Shown piece after piece: positions 8,762 through 17,474 of a stretch of DNA of 64,000 nt (positions within the stretch are counted from its first letter, which is position 1; each line of letters starts with the position of its first letter). The position numbers and the translations under genes were made by a program. This stretch comes from Pseudarthrobacter raffinosi. GTDB taxonomy: Bacteria > Actinomycetota > Actinomycetes > Actinomycetales > Micrococcaceae. The stretch lies in assembly GCF_023913735.1 (NCBI RefSeq), contig NZ_JAMXBH010000008.1:1-64000 (forward strand), read 5' to 3'. Below the pieces are notes generated by a model, which saw only the letters and a program-made list of their open reading frames with translations, did no database searches and was not told the DNA's origin.

Positions 8762-9194
8762 TCAGTTCATCGCCCAGTAGGCTTCGATGGCACTCGGGAC
8801 GTCGGCCACTGGACATGCGACATTCGGCGATTGTTTCAGCTGCGGTGATATTGCAGTGCCGGCCATAGCCACAACCCTGGGCTCCATCCAAGCCTTATCT
8901 ATGGTCCCTGGCTTCTGAGTCGGGTAGCGTTCAGCGTCTTCTAGCTCCTCGATGATTTTATCGAGATCTTCGGCGAGGAGATTGTCCTTACGCGCGAAGG
9001 TAAGAACCTCGATCAGGCAAGCAAGCAGGGAGTCGCCTAAATACACCCTTCGGAAGTCCCGCATTAGGATCGTCCCACCGGCCGGGAAACCGCCCGTTGG
9101 TGGCATGTTCCCATCCGGCCCAAGCGAGTGGTTCAGGGCGATACCCAACCCTCCAAGCCGGGTCCGCCGGTTCGGGTGCTACTACCAATGCCAC
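8762..9194 (-). pseudogene. RES-domain toxin (NAD+-degrading type), frameshifted and truncated
   Basis: The first frame (GTG at 9194) reads WRVGYRPEPLAWAGWEHA then NGRFPGRWDDP. After a frameshift near 9062-9075 the homologous text continues as FRRVYLGDSLLACLIEVL. These are the N-terminal landmarks of RES proteins, which degrade NAD+ as toxins of type II systems. The C-terminal half typical of the family is absent, and no Xre-type antitoxin gene is visible next to it. It is a dead toxin relic. Confidence 0.7.
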
Positions 9195-9669
9195 AACCAG
9201 CGTGCGGCTGACACGAAGGCGCGCGCCGCAGCGAGCACTTCGGCGGCGACTTGTTCCTGGTCTCCTTCTCGAAGCAGCCGAGCAGGCGAGCGATCACCCA
9301 GTTGCGGGTTCATGCCTTGAACCACGCTTGGACGGTGTCCGCACCGCGGACGTGTACAAGGCGCCATGGCCGGTCATTTGAACCGGAACGGCCGCGGCAG
9401 TGTTGTCGTTTCCTAGGCCCCACTACCTCGCACCAGGCGCCTGCGGGGACCATTGCGGGACCATCCGTAGTCGACGGCTGCCGATGCATACCACGCGCCG
9501 CTGAGCAATTGACCTGATGTGGAGGCATCTTCACGGACACTGTGCTCCTGAACAAGCCACGACTGCGGACCGGTTGAATTAGTAAGCATCGACTATGAAT
9601 AACGTAAGCAATAAGTATTAGAAAAATTCAATCCTATCTGTCAAAGTTGCTCTGAACGGGAGGCTGGTT
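9195..9669. other. Intergenic stretch; AT-rich promoter region at its end
   Basis: I see no convincing gene. Bases 9575-9640 are markedly AT-rich (around AATAACGTAAG and AAGTATTAG) and end 30 bp before the first gene of the plus-strand operon, so the operon promoter probably lies here. GGGAGG at 9659-9664 is the ribosome-binding site for the TTG start at 9670. Confidence 0.4.
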
Positions 9670-10440
9670 TTGGCATATCTTGCAGTCAGTAGGGAAGGGC
9701 ACAGGCTTGAGGTGACCTTGACGGATCCTCGACGCCGAAACGCCATGGGCGCGCAGATGCGCGACGAACTCATAGCGGAGCTTACGAAGGCCAACGATGA
9801 CGCGGACATCCGCGTCATCGTCATCAGGGGAGCGGGCGGTGCTTTTTGTTCCGGTGGCGATCTCGGGGCAATGCCGCCCAAGGATAGGGATGAGGCATCC
9901 TTCCGCCTGGGGCAGGTCGAGGTCCTCATCAGACTGCTGGCGGAATCCCCCAAAGCGGTCATTGCGGTGCTGAATGGCCCTGCTGTAGGTCTCGGGGCGA
10001 GTCTTGCTGCTGCCTGTGACTACATCTTCATGACCACCGACGCTGTGCTCATCTTTCCGTTCACCCGTCTGGGACTGATCCCGGACGGCGGGATCCTGCA
10101 CACCTTAGGGCTCAGGGTCGGTTATGCCAAAGCAAAGCAGATTCTCTTGGAAGCGCGCAGCATCGGCGCAGGGGAAGCGCTCAGAACCGGCCTGGCTGAT
10201 GTTGTGCTCCCCGTGGAGGAGATAGACGCTGCTGTGACTGAAAAGGCGGACCTTCTTGCCAGCCGGGCGCCTTTGGCCGTTGCGGCAATCAAAGCCGTGG
10301 GCAGAGAAGGCCCGCCGGACATGGAACAGGTATTCGCAGCCGAACAGCGCGAGCAGCAAAACCTTTACTTCTCCAGTGATTTTACCGAGGGAAAGGCCGC
10401 TTTTCAGCAGCGCCGTGCTGCGGTGTTCACCCGCAGTTAG
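9670..10440 (+). CDS. Enoyl-CoA hydratase/isomerase family protein
   Basis: The 256-residue crotonase-fold enzyme would hydrate or isomerise an unsaturated acyl-CoA in the cytoplasm. Family signs are the oxyanion-hole loop GAGGAFCSGGDLGAM (about residues 55-69) and NGPAVGLGASLAAACDY (about 104-120), with a C-terminal helix typical of trimer formation. The TTG start is supported by GGGAGG just upstream. It opens a four-gene operon with the SDR, thioesterase and acyl-CoA dehydrogenase. The usual second catalytic glutamate region reads FPFTRLGLIPDGG, with D rather than E before GG, so it may act as an isomerase or on an unusual substrate. Confidence 0.85.
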   Translation: MAYLAVSREGHRLEVTLTDPRRRNAMGAQMRDELIAELTKANDDADIRVIVIRGAGGAFCSGGDLGAMPPKDRDEASFRLGQVEVLIRLLAESPKAVIAVLNGPAVGLGASLAAACDYIFMTTDAVLIFPFTRLGLIPDGGILHTLGLRVGYAKAKQILLEARSIGAGEALRTGLADVVLPVEEIDAAVTEKADLLASRAPLAVAAIKAVGREGPPDMEQVFAAEQREQQNLYFSSDFTEGKAAFQQRRAAVFTRS

Positions 10441-10460
10441 AACGAATGAAGGAAGAACTT

Positions 10461-11204
10461 ATGCCGCTTTTGGAAAACAAGACCAGTGTGATCAGCGGTG
10501 GGGCCGGGGGCATCGGGCTGGCGACGGCGAGGGCGTTGGCTCAGGCAGGGAGCAACATTGTCATCGGTGACAAAGATCAAGGCCGCCTGAAACTGGCGCT
10601 TGCTGAGCTTGACCTCGGGGCGACCTGTATCGCTGTGGAGTGTGACGTCACCTCTTCCTCGGACGTGAATCGCATGGTGAATGCCGCCGTCGAAAATTTC
10701 GGTTCGATTGACGTCATGGTGAACAACGCCGGATTCACCCGGGATGGAACCATGCGGAAGATGCGAGAAGAGGATTTTGACTCGGTTATTGGCGTACACC
10801 TCAAAGGATCGTGGCTGGGAACCAGGGCCGCCGCGGACGTGATGCGCAGGGAGGGAACAGCGGGCTCCATCATCAACGTTTCGTCGATTTCGGGAAAGGT
10901 CGGCATGCCCGGCCAGACAAACTACAGTGCAGCCAAGGCAGGCATCATCGGGTTGACTAAAGCAGCAGCGAAAGAGCTGGGTTTCTCTGGAATCCGGGTG
11001 AATGCTGTTCAACCAGGCATCGTCCGCACCGAGCTCGTAGAAAACCTGAAGCCGGAGATCCTCAGCGCCAAGTTGAGTGAGATTCCTTTGGGGCGGTTCG
11101 CCGAACCTGAGGAAGTAGCACAGGTCATTCTCTTCCTCGCCAGCAACATGTCGAGCTATATGAGCGGCAGCGTCCTGGAAATAACGGGCGGAAGGCACCT
11201 CTGA
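10461..11204 (+). CDS. SDR-family oxidoreductase (FabG-like)
   Basis: The start is chosen at 10461 (MPLLENKTSVISGG), because GAAGGAAG lies just upstream; an earlier ATG at 10446 is in frame. The Rossmann motif is GGAGGIG near residue 14, with NNAG in the middle. The catalytic Ser, Tyr and Lys are in SSISGKVGMPGQTNYSAAKA. About 247 residues is normal for a classical SDR. It probably acts as a 3-hydroxyacyl-CoA or 3-ketoacyl-CoA dehydrogenase/reductase within the operon; the cofactor is not certain. Confidence 0.85.
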   Translation: MPLLENKTSVISGGAGGIGLATARALAQAGSNIVIGDKDQGRLKLALAELDLGATCIAVECDVTSSSDVNRMVNAAVENFGSIDVMVNNAGFTRDGTMRKMREEDFDSVIGVHLKGSWLGTRAAADVMRREGTAGSIINVSSISGKVGMPGQTNYSAAKAGIIGLTKAAAKELGFSGIRVNAVQPGIVRTELVENLKPEILSAKLSEIPLGRFAEPEEVAQVILFLASNMSSYMSGSVLEITGGRHL

Positions 11205-11206
11205 TC

Positions 11207-11701
11207 ATGACGACACCGCTGCACCAAAAGTCTGCCCATCCGGAGGATACAAATCAGCCGCACAAGGCTTTTCGCTGCGAAATAGCTGTTCGATGGTCAG
11301 ATCAGGACGCCAACGGCCACGTCAATAACGCCCGTGTTGTGACCCTGATGGAGGAGGCGCGGCTCCTGTGGCTGAACCAGCATGCGGTCGCTGCAGGCGT
11401 GGGGAGTTTTACCGATCCCAAATTTGTGGTGGCTCTCACAGTGAATTATCTGAAGCCCATATCCTACGGTCCGGCGCTGGTGCTTCTGCTTACTACCGGC
11501 CGGATAGGGAACAGGTCATTCACTGTTTCCTATGAGGGGCTGCAGGACTCAAATACCGTATTCCGCGCTAGTACCGTGCTCGTTCCCATCGACACCGGCT
11601 CCGGCAGGCCGCGGGCCCTGACGGACGAGGAAATCGCTTACCTCGGCGCATATGCCCCACAAGACTTAGAAACAAACGACATTGGAGTGAAAGATGACTG
11701 A
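11207..11701 (+). CDS. Acyl-CoA thioesterase, 4HBT (YbgC/FadM) family
   Basis: The 164-residue hotdog-fold protein carries the hallmark VRWSDQDANGHVNNARVV near residue 28, in which the aspartate after W-S is the usual catalytic residue. It would hydrolyse an acyl-CoA, perhaps releasing CoA from dead-end intermediates. The gene begins 2 bp after the SDR stop and overlaps the next start by 8 bp, which indicates translational coupling. The N-terminal 20 residues are variable and a later start is possible. Confidence 0.82.
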   Translation: MTTPLHQKSAHPEDTNQPHKAFRCEIAVRWSDQDANGHVNNARVVTLMEEARLLWLNQHAVAAGVGSFTDPKFVVALTVNYLKPISYGPALVLLLTTGRIGNRSFTVSYEGLQDSNTVFRASTVLVPIDTGSGRPRALTDEEIAYLGAYAPQDLETNDIGVKDD

Positions 11702-12875
11702 CTCAACCGATTTCTACCTCCTCGAGGAGGCGCTGAATGACGAGCAGCGTGAGGTGCAGCTACGCGTCCGGGATTTCGCCAGGACTGAAGTTCTTCCGAT
11801 CATCAACGACTACTGGGACCGAGCGGAATTCCCTTTCGAGCTAGTGCCGAAGATGGCCGGACTGGGAATCGTAGGCACAACGATCGAAGGTTACGGCTGC
11901 CCAGGAATGAGCCGGCTGGCTTCCGCCATGGTCTCCCTGGAAATGTCGCGTGTGGATGGCAGTGTCAATACCTTTTTGAGCGTCCAGTCAGGGCTGACGA
12001 TGGGTTCCATAGCTCTCCTGGGAGGTGAAGAACAGAAAGGCCGATGGCTGCCGGGCATGGCAGCGCTGGACAAGATAGGGGCATTCGCGCTGACCGAACC
12101 TGACCACGGCTCGGATTCCGTAGCGCTGGAAACAACTGCCCGCCGCGACGGGGCCCATTGGGTGCTCAACGGGAGTAAGCGTTGGATTGGCAACGCAAGC
12201 TTTGCCGACGTCGTCGTTATCTGGGCACGAGACGAGGCCGACCAGAAGGTCAAGGGCTTCGTCATGGAGAAGAATGCGGACGGGAGTTATCCCGAGGGCT
12301 ATACGGCGGAACTCATTACCGGAAAGATCGGCAAAAGGGCTATTTGGCAGCCGGATATCACAATCAGCAACCTTCGTATTCCTGCTGAAAACCGGCTTGT
12401 TGAGTCGTCAGGTTTCAGGGATGTCGGGCGCGTTCTGATGGCAACCAGGGGCAACGCCTCGTGGGAATCGCTGGGACACGCCATGGCGGCGTATGAGGCG
12501 GCACTGGCCTATGCCAAGAACCGGGTCCAATTTGGGAAGTCGATTGCTAGTTTCCAGCTTGTACAGAACAAGCTGGCCAACATGCTGGCCGAACTGACGG
12601 CGATGCAGCTGATTTGTTTTCGGATAACCGAGCTCCAGGAAAAGGGAAAGCTCACCGGAGCCATGTCTTCCCTGGCGAAGATGCACACCTCCCAGAAGGG
12701 TCGATGGATCTGCGCTGAAGCCCGGGATATTCTGGGCGGCAACGGCCTCCTCCTGGAGTATCAGGTTGCCCGCCACATGACCGATATGGAAGTTGTCCAC
12801 ACCTACGAAGGAACCGACTCGATTCAGTCCCTCATCATCGGGCGTGAGATCACCGGTATTTCCGCCTTCGCCTAA
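11694..12875 (+). CDS. Acyl-CoA dehydrogenase
   Basis: The 393-residue FAD enzyme introduces an alpha,beta double bond into an acyl-CoA. It has GAFALTEPDHGSDSVALETTA (FAD and substrate contact), RWIGNASFADVVVIWARD, and the C-terminal ILGGNGLLLEYQVARHMTDM followed by VHTYEGTDSIQSLIIGR. The glutamate in YEGT is the catalytic base. This combination is typical of the glutaryl-CoA-dehydrogenase-like branch, which fits a dicarboxylyl-CoA substrate. It is the last gene of the operon and runs into the 12887 terminator. Confidence 0.88.
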   Translation: MTDSTDFYLLEEALNDEQREVQLRVRDFARTEVLPIINDYWDRAEFPFELVPKMAGLGIVGTTIEGYGCPGMSRLASAMVSLEMSRVDGSVNTFLSVQSGLTMGSIALLGGEEQKGRWLPGMAALDKIGAFALTEPDHGSDSVALETTARRDGAHWVLNGSKRWIGNASFADVVVIWARDEADQKVKGFVMEKNADGSYPEGYTAELITGKIGKRAIWQPDITISNLRIPAENRLVESSGFRDVGRVLMATRGNASWESLGHAMAAYEAALAYAKNRVQFGKSIASFQLVQNKLANMLAELTAMQLICFRITELQEKGKLTGAMSSLAKMHTSQKGRWICAEARDILGGNGLLLEYQVARHMTDMEVVHTYEGTDSIQSLIIGREITGISAFA

Positions 12876-12886
12876 GCGTTGCTAAG

Positions 12887-12929
12887 ACAGGCTGGTCCTG
12901 TGCCGGCAGTCGGCACAGGACCAGCCTGT
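12887..12929. terminator. Bidirectional terminator between facing operons
   Basis: A perfect 19-bp stem (12887-12905 with 12911-12929) encloses a 5-base loop. It begins ACAGGCTGGTCC and is mirrored on the other side. It sits 11 bp after the acyl-CoA dehydrogenase stop and 20 bp before the stop of the convergent 3-hydroxyacyl-CoA dehydrogenase gene, so it probably serves both. Confidence 0.85.
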
Positions 12930-12948
12930 TGTAGAGAGCGGCGGTCTC

Positions 12949-13830
12949 TCAGCTCCAGCTGTAGAAACCCTTCCCGGATTTCCGCCCCAGCTCTCCACGC
13001 TCCACCATGTCCCGCAGGAGCTGCGGCGGGGAAAATCTTTCACCGAGGGTGGAGCTCAAGTATTCGGCTATCCCCAAGCGCACGTCGAGGCCGACGATAT
13101 CCGTCAGCTTCAGGGGCCCGACAGGAAACTTGTAGCCCAGTACCATGGCCGCGTCAATGTCCTCGGCTGAGGCAACGCCCTGTTCGACCATGCGGATGGC
13201 CTCGAGGGCAATGGCAACGCCGAGCCGCGAGGAGGCAAAGCCCGGTGCGTCATTGACGACGACGGGGGTCTTCCCGAGCGCCTCCACCCAGCTGCAGGCA
13301 GCCCCGGCCAGTTCTGCGCAGGTGCTCTTGGCGAGCACTACTTCCACCAGCAGGGAGGCCGGTACCGGATTGAAGAAATGCAGACCGAGGAAGCGCTCCG
13401 GTCGCCGCAGGTTATCCGACAGCCCGCTTACGGACAGGGACGAGGTATTCGTTGCCAGCCAAGCATCTGCGTCCAGCCGGTCCTCAACCGCTGTCAGGGC
13501 TGCGACTTTGAGATCCCAGTCCTCTGGAACGGCTTCCACCACCAGCCCGCACGGTGTAAAGGCCGAGTAGTCGGTGGATACCGAGAACCGAGCCGAGAGT
13601 GTCTCCAGGGGTTCGGTGGAGGTGCCGCGCTCTGCGCTCTTTTTCAGGACGTCGGCAACCCTGCCGCGGGCCGCTTCTGCCGCGTCGCCGTCACGCTCGA
13701 CGACGACGACGGTCGCCCCTGAGGCAAGGAAGGCATGGGCGATTCCTGCTCCCATCCTGCCGCCGCCGAGCACCCCTACAGCAGCAGGAATCTGAGCCGG
13801 GTTTTCCGGGTGGGCAGTGAAATTATTCAT
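12949..13830 (-). CDS. 3-hydroxyacyl-CoA dehydrogenase
   Basis: The 293-residue NAD-dependent enzyme oxidises a 3-hydroxyacyl-CoA. The Rossmann motif GVLGGGRMGAGIAHAFLASG is at about residues 19-38. TNTSSLSVSGLS, the catalytic histidine in LGLHFFNPVPASLLVEVV, and NDAPGFASSRLG then KFPVGPLKLTDIVGLD follow the PaaH/Hbd pattern. It overlaps the upstream enoyl-CoA hydratase gene by 8 bp. The ATG at 13830 is preceded by the hydratase 3' end, so translation is coupled. Confidence 0.9.
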   Translation of the reverse strand: MNNFTAHPENPAQIPAAVGVLGGGRMGAGIAHAFLASGATVVVVERDGDAAEAARGRVADVLKKSAERGTSTEPLETLSARFSVSTDYSAFTPCGLVVEAVPEDWDLKVAALTAVEDRLDADAWLATNTSSLSVSGLSDNLRRPERFLGLHFFNPVPASLLVEVVLAKSTCAELAGAACSWVEALGKTPVVVNDAPGFASSRLGVAIALEAIRMVEQGVASAEDIDAAMVLGYKFPVGPLKLTDIVGLDVRLGIAEYLSSTLGERFSPPQLLRDMVERGELGRKSGKGFYSWS

Positions 13831-14602
13831 GGGTCTTCTTCCTATCCGCGTTCTTCTTGCTTAAGAATTCCTGCATCCGATCGAATTTCGCCTCGGATTC
13901 AAAGAGGATTCCCTGCGCCAGCTGGTCGATGACCGGATGAGCCCCGGCGGGTGAGTGGAACACCGATTTGGTGATGCGAACAGCGAGTGGATCCTGCCGG
14001 CAGATCTGGTCAGCTAGCGCGTCGGCGGCCTGAAGCAACTCTTCCGCGGGATAAATTCCGGTGATCAGATGGAGTTCCAATGCTTCCTCAGCTCCGAGGA
14101 TGCGTCCTGCAAGCAGGATTTCCTTCGCCACCGGTTCACCCACGAGCTCACGCAGACGCCACGATGCGCCGGCTGCAGCGAGGATACCGAGTCCGGTTTC
14201 GGGGTTGCCGATCTTCAACCGCGGAGTGCCGATCCGGAAATCAGCGGCGTAGGCCAACTCCGCCCCGCCGCCCAGCGCATAACCGTCCAAGGCTGCGATA
14301 ACGGGGAGGGGTAGTTTCGCAATCCGCGTGAAGACTCCGGAATTGATTCCCGCCAGCGCCTCGTTCCGGCGCCGCTCCCGCAGTTCGGCAATGTCAGCAC
14401 CGGAAGCGAAAACCCCACCTGAGGGCGTTTGTGTGCCGGAAAGGATGAGTACCTTCGGTGTGTCCTCCAAGCTGGCGCAGATATTGTCCAATTCCCGTGC
14501 CATGACGTGGTTAATGGCATTGCGGGCCTCCGGGCGGTTCAGCCGCACATGCAGCCGGTCTTCGCGTTCCTCGACGAGCAGGGTCGTGTAGTTATCCGCC
14601 AT
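13823..14602 (-). CDS. Enoyl-CoA hydratase
   Basis: The 259-residue crotonase-family protein has the oxyanion loop ASGADIAELRERR and GYALGGGAELAYAADFRIG. The first catalytic glutamate is in the GGGAEL segment and the second in NPETGLGILAAAGASW. Both are present, so this is a true hydratase, unlike the plus-strand paralogue at 9670. It shares a base with the thiolase stop (TGATG overlap) and overlaps the dehydrogenase downstream, so three beta-oxidation steps are coded as one unit. Confidence 0.88.
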   Translation of the reverse strand: MADNYTTLLVEEREDRLHVRLNRPEARNAINHVMARELDNICASLEDTPKVLILSGTQTPSGGVFASGADIAELRERRRNEALAGINSGVFTRIAKLPLPVIAALDGYALGGGAELAYAADFRIGTPRLKIGNPETGLGILAAAGASWRLRELVGEPVAKEILLAGRILGAEEALELHLITGIYPAEELLQAADALADQICRQDPLAVRITKSVFHSPAGAHPVIDQLAQGILFESEAKFDRMQEFLSKKNADRKKTHE

Positions 14603-15810
14603 CAGACGCCCTCAAGCAGCAGCGCCGTACCCTGACCGACGCCCACGCACATGGTGGCCAGGCCGATCCGGCGGCCGTTGCCGGCCAGCTCGCGTTCCAT
14701 GCGGCCCAGTAGGGTGATCACTATGCGTGATCCAGAGGATCCCAGAGGATGGCCAAGGGCGATAGCGCCGCCGTCATTATTGACAATCTCCGGGTCCAGG
14801 CCCAATCTGCGGATACAGGCGAGCGACTGTGTCGCGAACGCTTCATTGAGCTCGACGCTGCCGATGTCCCCAATGCCCAATCCGTTGCGCGCAAGGATCT
14901 TCTGCGTGGCGGGCACCGGGCCGATGCCCATAATTTCCGGCGGGACTCCGGCGGACCCGCCGTCGATAATCCGGGCGCGGGGGGTTAAGCCGAACTTACG
15001 GATGGCGGCCTCGGAGGCGACGATGACCGCGGACGCTCCGTCATTCAGGCTGGACGCGTTGCCGGCCGTGACAATTCCACCCTGCTTTACCACGGGACGC
15101 AGTCCGGCCAGCACCTCCAGGGTGGTCCCGGGCCGCGGGCCTTCATCAGTGTCTACCAGGACTGATTTCTTGCCCTGCTGTGTGGGGACGGCAACGATTT
15201 CGGCCTTGAAGCGGCCATCCTCGATGGCGGCGAGGGCCCTCTCATGGGAGCGCACCGCGAACGCATCGGCGTCCTCGCGCGAGATGGTATCGACGGCAGC
15301 GACTTCCTCCGCAGTTTCCGGCATGGAGAAGGCCGTTTTCTCCTGAGCCTTAAATATCGGGTTTACGAAGCGCCAACCGATGGAGGTGTCGAAGATTTCG
15401 CCGGGCCGGGCGAAGGCCTTGGCCGGTTTCTCCTGAACCCAAGGAGCACGGCTCATTGATTCAACGCCGCCGGCCACCACAATGTCTGCAGCGCCAGCCT
15501 TGATCATATGGGAAGCCATGATGATGGCGGAAAGCCCTGAGGCGCAAAGCCGGTTTACGGTGATCCCGGGCACGGTTTCCGGTAGTCCGGCCAGCAATGT
15601 CGCCATGCGCGCAACATTGCGGTTTTCCTCACCGGCGCCGTTGGCGTTGCCGAAGATCACCTCGTCGATCGTCCCAGGGTCGACGCCGGCCCTGGCCACC
15701 GCTTCCCTGATAGTGAGCGCTGCCAAATCGTCAGGTCGGACTCCTGACAGTGCTCCACCATAGCGTCCAACCGGGGTGCGCGCCCCGCCAATCAGAAAAG
15801 CCTCAGCCAA
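14602..15810 (-). CDS. Acyl-CoA thiolase (3-oxoadipyl-CoA thiolase-like)
   Basis: The 402-residue thiolase cleaves a 3-oxoacyl-CoA with CoA. The nucleophilic cysteine is in TVNRLCASGLSAI (about residue 92). The C-terminal catalytic His and Cys are in GGAIALGHPLGSSGSR and LATMCVGVGQG. GNANGAGEENRNVARMA is the segment shared with PcaF/PaaJ-type enzymes that act on 3-oxoadipyl-CoA. With the adjacent CoA-transferase it would give acetyl-CoA plus a shorter dicarboxylyl-CoA such as succinyl-CoA; this specificity is inferred. Confidence 0.9.
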   Translation of the reverse strand: MAEAFLIGGARTPVGRYGGALSGVRPDDLAALTIREAVARAGVDPGTIDEVIFGNANGAGEENRNVARMATLLAGLPETVPGITVNRLCASGLSAIIMASHMIKAGAADIVVAGGVESMSRAPWVQEKPAKAFARPGEIFDTSIGWRFVNPIFKAQEKTAFSMPETAEEVAAVDTISREDADAFAVRSHERALAAIEDGRFKAEIVAVPTQQGKKSVLVDTDEGPRPGTTLEVLAGLRPVVKQGGIVTAGNASSLNDGASAVIVASEAAIRKFGLTPRARIIDGGSAGVPPEIMGIGPVPATQKILARNGLGIGDIGSVELNEAFATQSLACIRRLGLDPEIVNNDGGAIALGHPLGSSGSRIVITLLGRMERELAGNGRRIGLATMCVGVGQGTALLLEGV

Positions 15811-15869
15811 AATATCTCCTCAATTAATGCCCCAAGATGTTGGGACGACGTGCGGATTAGCTTCCCGCT

Positions 15870-16643
15870 TCAGTCGGCAGCGAGCTGGCGCCCGCCGTCG
15901 ATTATTAGGTTTGTTCCCGTGATGTAACCGGCGAAGTCGCTGAGCAGATATGCGCAGGCATTGGCTATTTCGTCTTTGGCCGCCATCCGGCCCAGCGGGA
16001 TCCCGGCTATATGCTTTTCCATCTCCTCCGGCGTCCCGAAAAGTGCTTCCACGCCGCCGGTACCTTCGGTGAGGCCGGGGGTGAGCGTGTTGAGCCGGAT
16101 TCCATGACGTGCCCACGCAGCGGCGAGTGACTTCGTCATGGTCAGGACGCCGCTTTTGGCGCTGGCGGAGTGGATTGTGCTTGAACTGCCCGTTAGGGCC
16201 GCCGTAGTTCCGATGTTGACCACGGATAGCGGCGCTCCGGATTCAATGGCACTGCGGCCGACGGCCTGAGTGACGTTCCAGGTGCCGTTTAAGACGATAT
16301 CGACGACGGCGCGCCATCCGTTCGTGCTCAAATCCAGGGGATCGACCCGGAAATTCCCGGCGGCGTTATTCACCAGCAGGCTGATCGGACCAAGCGTCCG
16401 GTAGATCTCCGCGATGGTGTCACTGACTCCGCCCGCGTCGCGTACATCAACGCTGTAGCCCGCTGCTGATGATCCGCTGTGGGATAGTTCGCTCACCGCC
16501 GCGGCCAACCGGTCCGGATCCCGGCCAATGATGGCGACATTTGCCCCCAAGTCCGAGAGCCGGTGCGCGATGGACAGTCCAATGCCGTTGCTGCCGCCGG
16601 TGACTAGAGCCGTCCGGCCTTGGAAAGTATTTGGGTGCAGCAT
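15870..16643 (-). CDS. SDR of the 2,4-dienoyl-CoA reductase type
   Basis: The 257-residue protein has the cofactor motif TGGSNGIGLSIAHRL (about residues 15-29) and NNAAGNF. In place of the usual Tyr-x-x-x-Lys it shows HSASAKSGVLTMTKSLAAAW. Loss of that Tyr is typical of the peroxisomal/mitochondrial 2,4-dienoyl-CoA reductase branch, not classical alcohol dehydrogenases. It would saturate or shift double bonds in unsaturated acyl-CoAs. It lies between the thiolase and CoA-transferase genes on the same strand. Confidence 0.8.
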   Translation of the reverse strand: MLHPNTFQGRTALVTGGSNGIGLSIAHRLSDLGANVAIIGRDPDRLAAAVSELSHSGSSAAGYSVDVRDAGGVSDTIAEIYRTLGPISLLVNNAAGNFRVDPLDLSTNGWRAVVDIVLNGTWNVTQAVGRSAIESGAPLSVVNIGTTAALTGSSSTIHSASAKSGVLTMTKSLAAAWARHGIRLNTLTPGLTEGTGGVEALFGTPEEMEKHIAGIPLGRMAAKDEIANACAYLLSDFAGYITGTNLIIDGGRQLAAD

Positions 16644-16673
16644 GGAAGCCCGCCTTTACCTGGTTTGATGGGA

Positions 16674-17474
16674 CTAGCGGAGGTAAACCCTGGAAGGGTC
16701 TATTTCCTCTCGGAGCAGACGCAGCTCCTCCGGTGTGGGCGCAGCAGTTACAGTAATGCTCTCCATTAGCCGCAGCGGCCAGCCGGTAGCGGCGCGCACC
16801 TGTTCAACAGTGACCCCTTCGTGGACCGATGCCAGGCACAACTCGCCTGTTTCGTCGGCCTTGAGTACGCCGAGGTCGGTGATCACCGTGGTGACGCCCA
16901 AACCACGCGTGGGGACCTTTGGGGCCGCTTTGCGCGCCGCAGCGAGGGACGGGCTGGTGCAGAAATCCAATTTATCGACAAAGGATTCCGGGTTATGCCT
17001 GCGCAACACCACGAATACTTCGTGGGAATTGGCCATCACCTCCACGGCTCCGCCGGATCCGGGCAACCGGACTTTTGGAGCGTGCCACGGTCCGATTACG
17101 GTGGTGTTCAGGCTGCCGTAGCGGTCAATTTGCGCCGCTCCCAGGAACCCGACGTCAATCCAGCCTCCTTGGAGTACGTAGCCGAAGAGCACCGGCATAG
17201 TGAGGATTGCCTCGGCCCCGGTGGCCAGGGAAGCATCCGCGATTGTCTCCGGAAGCCGGGGTGGGTGGGCTCCGCATACTCCCGATTCGTAGATCTGCTC
17301 GATATCCGGTGAGCTGGACTTCTGGGCCAAGGCGACGGCGAGAGTTGGCAGCCCGATCCCGGCAAATACCCTGCGCTTTCCTTGGAGCAGACGGCAACTG
17401 ACCGCCGCCAGCAGTTCGCTTGCCGTATAGGAATTGCGTGCCTCCTCCATGCGCTCCGCCTGTTTCGTGATCAT
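16674..17474 (-). CDS. CoA-transferase subunit B (GctB-like)
   Basis: The 266-residue family I CoA-transferase beta subunit contains GIGLPTLAVALAQK, TGAEAILTMPVLFGYVLQGG and the late segment VITDLGVLKADETGELCLAS. It pairs with the alpha subunit encoded immediately upstream; the start codon overlaps the alpha stop by 4 bp (ATGA type). Transfer of CoA from succinyl- or acetyl-CoA onto a free dicarboxylate would start the pathway. Glutaconate, 3-oxoadipate and adipate-type acids are all possible, as is an IpdB-like ring-opening role. Confidence 0.82.
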   Translation of the reverse strand: MITKQAERMEEARNSYTASELLAAVSCRLLQGKRRVFAGIGLPTLAVALAQKSSSPDIEQIYESGVCGAHPPRLPETIADASLATGAEAILTMPVLFGYVLQGGWIDVGFLGAAQIDRYGSLNTTVIGPWHAPKVRLPGSGGAVEVMANSHEVFVVLRRHNPESFVDKLDFCTSPSLAAARKAAPKVPTRGLGVTTVITDLGVLKADETGELCLASVHEGVTVEQVRAATGWPLRLMESITVTAAPTPEELRLLREEIDPSRVYLR

